A stretch of 64,000 bases of DNA from Rhodospirillales bacterium (GTDB lineage: Bacteria > Pseudomonadota > Alphaproteobacteria > Reyranellales > Reyranellaceae), in contig JACPOB010000018.1 of assembly GCA_016185145.1 (NCBI GenBank), positions 152,288 through 216,287 on the forward strand. Reading direction: 5' to 3'. A program made the translations under genes and the position numbers. Of the stretch, positions 60,913-64,000 are shown in pieces (position 1 is the stretch's first letter; every line of letters starts with the position of its first letter). The notes beneath the pieces were generated by a model. It did no database searches. It was not told the DNA's origin and worked only from the letters and a program-made list of their open reading frames with translations.

Positions 60913-61437
60913 ATGAGCACCTCGATCGCTGACGAACGGCGGCTTCTCGCCGCCGACGAATACGAGCCCATCGCCCGCAGCCACTATCCGGGGCTGGCAA
61001 GCCTGCAGCGGGAAGAGCTGCTCGATCTGGTGCGCTGGCTGCGTGATCAACGCGGCAAGTTCAAAGGGCAGATCCGCCGCCGCGTCCGCCGCGCCAAGGC
61101 CGATACGCGCAACGAAGCGGACAAACCGGCCGGGGAGCGCGGGCTCGCGGCCAAGAAGCAGGTGTTCGCCCGGGCCCTCAAGCGCGTCAACTCACAGCTC
61201 GATCGAGTCCTCGCGGCCGAGAAGCGTGCGGCCATGCACGCCGGCATGCAGGCCGCGCTCGAACGCAAGCGCCGTGCGCCGCGGCATCACCCGTCGAGCG
61301 GCCGTCGCGCGGGTGGCGGTGTGCAGCCGATCGAGAACCCCAAGGGCGCCGACATCGTCCAGCCCTCGGCGATCGGCAGCATCTCGCAGGCCGGCCGCGT
61401 CGCTCAGGCCCGCCGGGACAGCAAGCCCGAGGCGTAG
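60913..61437 (+). CDS. Conserved hypothetical protein (basic, helical)
   Basis: A 174-residue protein I do not recognise by function. Residues 1-45 form a helical leader (YPGLASLQREELLDLVRWLRD), then a very basic region with GQIRRRVRRAKADTRNE, a helix, and a Pro/Arg/Gly tail (RAPRHHPSSGRRAGGGVQP). Charge and layout suggest a nucleic-acid-associated role, but this is inference. ATG 60913 lies between ychF and the third RidA gene; GAGGGGACC precedes it. Confidence 0.65.
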   Translation: MSTSIADERRLLAADEYEPIARSHYPGLASLQREELLDLVRWLRDQRGKFKGQIRRRVRRAKADTRNEADKPAGERGLAAKKQVFARALKRVNSQLDRVLAAEKRAAMHAGMQAALERKRRAPRHHPSSGRRAGGGVQPIENPKGADIVQPSAIGSISQAGRVAQARRDSKPEA

Positions 61438-61640
61438 GAAGCCCTGCTACACTGTTTTCGGGCTCCTCTCTCCCTTGCCTCGAACATCGCCTGGGTCGAC
61501 ATCTCGACCCTGCTGGTTCGACGGTCCCGTAAGGAGAGACGCTACGGTCTAGCCATGATGCGCAAGCGCTTCTTCTCGGGCGCTGGCGACAGTTGTTTCG
61601 ATCCCACCGGAATTCAGCGTCCCACCTGAGGAACCCGTTC

Positions 61641-62045
61641 ATGACCGTCAAGTTTTCCGATCCGCAGACCATGCCGCGCCGCATCGGCTATTCGCAGGTT
61701 GCCGAGGTGACCAAGGGGAAGCTCGTGCTGATCGCCGGACAGGTGCCGCACGACACCGACGACAAGCTGGTCGGCGAGGGCGACTTCGCCGCCCAGGTCG
61801 AACAGGTCTTCAAGAACGTCGACGCCGCCGTACGCGCCGCGGGCGGCACGATGAAGGACGTCGTCAAGATCAACAACTACGCGGCGGCGTCGGTCACTCC
61901 CGAACAAATGCGGGCCTTCCGCGAAGTGCGCGACCGCTACGTCAACACCGCCGCACCGCCGGTCAGCACTTTCATCTACGTCAGCCGCCTCGTGCAGCCG
62001 GGCTGGCTGTTCGAGATGGACGCGATGGCGGTCATCGATTCATAG
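61641..62045 (+). CDS. RidA family protein without the substrate Arg
   Basis: A 134-residue Rid protein: MTVKFSDPQTMPRRIGYSQV, LVLIAGQVPHDTDDKLVGEG and VEQVFKNVDAAVRAAGGTMKDV are clear. At the position where RidA has Arg105 it reads AAPPVSTFIYV, so it belongs to an Rid branch lacking the classic deaminase residue. ATG 61641 with AGGAACCC upstream. Confidence 0.85.
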   Translation: MTVKFSDPQTMPRRIGYSQVAEVTKGKLVLIAGQVPHDTDDKLVGEGDFAAQVEQVFKNVDAAVRAAGGTMKDVVKINNYAAASVTPEQMRAFREVRDRYVNTAAPPVSTFIYVSRLVQPGWLFEMDAMAVIDS

Positions 62046-62046
62046 C

Positions 62047-62171
62047 TGGGGGCGCGCCGCCCCAATGGCGCGTCATGGGCGGCAGAGCAACAAGAGCAAC
62101 ACCAGCTCCTCAGGGTGAGGTTGTCGTGTTGCATGCCGCTTGTGACGCGCCACTGGAGTGGCGTGCCCCCA
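62047..62171. repeat. 29-base imperfect inverted repeat flanking a 67-base centre
   Basis: Arms 62047-62075 and 62143-62171 (TGGGGGCGCGCC...CGCGTCA / TGACGCGCCA...GCCCCCA) are mostly complementary; inner GCAACA/TGTTGC and CTC/GAG pairs nest inside. It fills the gap between convergent stops at 62045 and 62173. Confidence 0.75.
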
Positions 62172-62172
62172 A

Positions 62173-64000
62173 CTATGACCCGATCACGCCGCCGTCCTTC
62201 TTCACGATGGCGATCACCGCCGGGCGCGGCGGCATGCCGTCCTTGAAGTCGGGCCAGCGCGTCGACGGCTTCTCGAAGGTCGAGCCGGCATCCTCGCCGG
62301 GATGCTGGACGGCCAGGAACACCGTCTTGTCGTCAGGCGCGACGAGCGGCCCACACACCTCGGCGCCGGTCGGCGCCTGGTAGAAGCAGCGCGTGAGCGC
62401 GCGGCCGTAGCCCGTTGTGTCGGCGCCATAGAGGCCGTCGGCGATGCCGGCCGCCGTCGGCGCGCCGTCGGTCGCGATCCAGATACGGCCCTTGCTGTCG
62501 AAGGTGCAATTGTCGACGCAGGACAGCCAACCGTTCTCGCTCACCGCGCGATGGTATCGCGCGGCCGGATCGATGCCGGGCCGGCCGCCGACCAGGAAGA
62601 TCGCCCAGGTGCCCTCGGTCGAGCCGTGATCGCCGTCCCTGGGCGTGATCTCGATGACATGGCCGTGGGCGTTGCGCGCCACCGGATTGGGCTTGTTCAC
62701 CTGCTGCTCGGTGCGGCTGGTGTTGTTGGTCAGCATGACATAGACGCGGCCGGTCGCCGGGTTGGTCTCGACGTCCTCGGGCCGGTCCATCGGCGTCGCC
62801 TTCAGGAGGTCGGCGGCGACGCGGGCGTAGATCACCACGTCGGCCTGGCTGGCAAAGCCGTTCTCGGCCGTCAGCGGTCCCTGGCCCTGCACCATGGGCA
62901 GCCACTCCGTCTTACCGTCGTCGCCGAAGCGGGCGACGTAGAGCGTGCCATCGTCCAGCAGGTCCTTGTTGGCGGCGCGATCGTTGGGGTTCCACGGCCT
63001 GGCCGTGACGAACTTGTAGACATAGTCGAAGCGCTCGTCGTCGCCGGTGTAGAACGCCACGCGGCCGTCCTTGGCGATGGCGTAGGTGCAGCCTTCATGC
63101 TTGAAGCGGCCGAGCGCGGTGCGCTTGATCGGCATCGAGCCCGGGTCGTAGGGATCGATCTCGACCACCCAGCCGAAGCGGTTGGGCTCGTTCGGCTCCT
63201 TCTCGACATTGAAGCGGTCGAAATACTTGGACCAGGCGTACAAGGTGGCCTTCGAGACGCCATAGCGCTTGTAGGCCTTGGCGTCCGGCATCTTCTCGGC
63301 GTCACCGCCGAAGTAGCCGTTGAAGTTCTCCTCGCAGGTCAGCCACGTGCCCCACGGCGTCGAGCCGCCGGCGCAGTTGTTCAGCATGCCGAAAACCTTG
63401 CGGCCGGTCGGATCGGCCGAGGTCTTGAGCTTGTCGTGGCCGGCCGCCGGACCCGAGATGTCGAACGCGGTGTTGGCCGAGAGGCGACGGGCGTACTTGC
63501 TGCCCGGCACCACCCTCCACGCGCCGCCCTCGCGGGCGATCTCGATGACGGAGCCGCCGTGAGCCGCCATCTCGACCTCGACCTGGGGCTCGGAGGTCTT
63601 GAGGTTGACGTCGCGGCCCGAGCCCAGCCCTGCGAACATCAGGCCGGGATCGGTGTACTCGTGGTTGACCACCATCAGGAAGCGGTCGTTCGTCGTGCTG
63701 CCGGCCGGCAGCGGATGCACGCCGATGAAGTCGTTGTTGTAGCCGAACTGCTTTTCCTGGGCGGCCGCGGTCTGGTTGTCGGGATCGAAAGCCGGCGCAT
63801 CGGCGGTGACCGGATCGCCCCAGCGGATCAGGACTTGCGCCTCGTAGCCTTCGGGAACGTGCTGGGTCTTGTCGAGGCCGTGCGCCACCTCCTTGAAAGT
63901 GAGTGTCGACGGGCCGGTCGGCTGGGCGAGCGCGGTATTGTCCAAAAGCTCGTGCGCGACGGCGGCAACAGCGCCGGCCCCGACCAGACTGCGCAGCGCG
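62173..64000 (-). CDS. PhoX-type alkaline phosphatase (DUF839), 5' end beyond the window
   Basis: A secreted beta-propeller phosphatase. The frame stays open to base 63999, where ALRSLVGAGAVAAVAHELL looks like the hydrophobic core of a Tat signal, so the start lies outside. Conserved segments: GYNNDFIGVHPL, FLMVVNHEYTDPGLMF, GSVIEIAREGG, CAGGSTPWGTWLTCEEN, RPEDVETNPATGRVYVMLTNN and GRIWIATDG. PhoX enzymes use Ca and Fe. Function as alkaline phosphatase is by family. The stop at 62173 abuts the inverted repeat. Confidence 0.9.
   Translation of the reverse strand, partial: ALRSLVGAGAVAAVAHELLDNTALAQPTGPSTLTFKEVAHGLDKTQHVPEGYEAQVLIRWGDPVTADAPAFDPDNQTAAAQEKQFGYNNDFIGVHPLPAGSTTNDRFLMVVNHEYTDPGLMFAGLGSGRDVNLKTSEPQVEVEMAAHGGSVIEIAREGGAWRVVPGSKYARRLSANTAFDISGPAAGHDKLKTSADPTGRKVFGMLNNCAGGSTPWGTWLTCEENFNGYFGGDAEKMPDAKAYKRYGVSKATLYAWSKYFDRFNVEKEPNEPNRFGWVVEIDPYDPGSMPIKRTALGRFKHEGCTYAIAKDGRVAFYTGDDERFDYVYKFVTARPWNPNDRAANKDLLDDGTLYVARFGDDGKTEWLPMVQGQGPLTAENGFASQADVVIYARVAADLLKATPMDRPEDVETNPATGRVYVMLTNNTSRTEQQVNKPNPVARNAHGHVIEITPRDGDHGSTEGTWAIFLVGGRPGIDPAARYHRAVSENGWLSCVDNCTFDSKGRIWIATDGAPTAAGIADGLYGADTTGYGRALTRCFYQAPTGAEVCGPLVAPDDKTVFLAVQHPGEDAGSTFEKPSTRWPDFKDGMPPRPAVIAIVKKDGGVIGS

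Overview
The window is a GC-rich chromosomal segment from an alphaproteobacterium. The evidence is the block rpsA-cmk-aroA facing a FYDLN-acid zinc-ribbon gene, a petP/petR/envZ-like signalling cluster, a phasin gene, GANTC sites in promoters, and an rplY (CTC-type L25)-pth-ychF block. A Reyranella-like member of the Rhodospirillales/Hyphomicrobiales side would fit, but that is inference. There is no sign of a phage or plasmid backbone, rRNA, CRISPR array or intact transposase.

Layout. 0-3.4 kb: cmk/aroA/rpsA (minus), the zinc-ribbon gene and a tRNA-Ala(GGC) with a promoter and a strong terminator. 3.4-5.7 kb: a small tRNA-adjacent segment of less GC-rich look, holding a nitrilase-fold protein and a degenerate dioxygenase-like protein. 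5.7-13 kb: guaD, a stand-alone phoH with a structured leader, uvrC, pgsA-moaD-moaE and a secreted SMP-30 protein. 13-17 kb: a minus-strand thiO-thiS-thiG-thiE-thiF operon behind a TPP riboswitch. 17-20.6 kb: histidine kinase, response regulator and MarR protein, then a zinc-type CDF exporter. 20.7-26 kb: two different branched-chain aminotransferases behind an operator-bearing promoter, csaA, a phasin with a repeated-half-site operator, tetR-proC and an enoyl-CoA hydratase. 26-30 kb: ubiK and hydantoinase A/B genes.

30-35 kb: a polar amino-acid ABC transporter with a GntR regulator and an aminotransferase-fold protein that has lost its PLP lysine. 35-39.5 kb: a HigBA-like toxin-antitoxin pair with a damaged toxin 5' end, then a cyanate uptake and cyanase operon behind a candidate sigma-54 promoter. 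40-44 kb: ybjN, lgt, midA-like, pgeF, a 22-residue membrane micro-ORF and a lipoprotein. 44-51 kb: a peptide-type ABC transporter with two tandem binding proteins and a broken ATPase gene. 51-56 kb: dodecin, an AidB-like dehydrogenase, an M81 peptidase and two RidA proteins. 56-64 kb: a MntA/HepT toxin-antitoxin pair, a 650-base gap, prs, rplY, pth, ychF, a third RidA and a PhoX-type phosphatase running off the window.

The intergenic DNA is unusually rich in perfect or nested inverted repeats. At least four share constant ends and a CATGA-type loop while their inner stems differ. The observations most worth following are the lysine-less aminotransferase-like protein (30482-31396), the candidate sigma-54 promoter of the cyanate operon, the variable-stem hairpin family, the disrupted ABC ATPase, the frameshifted HigB and the nitrilase-fold gene beside the tRNA.
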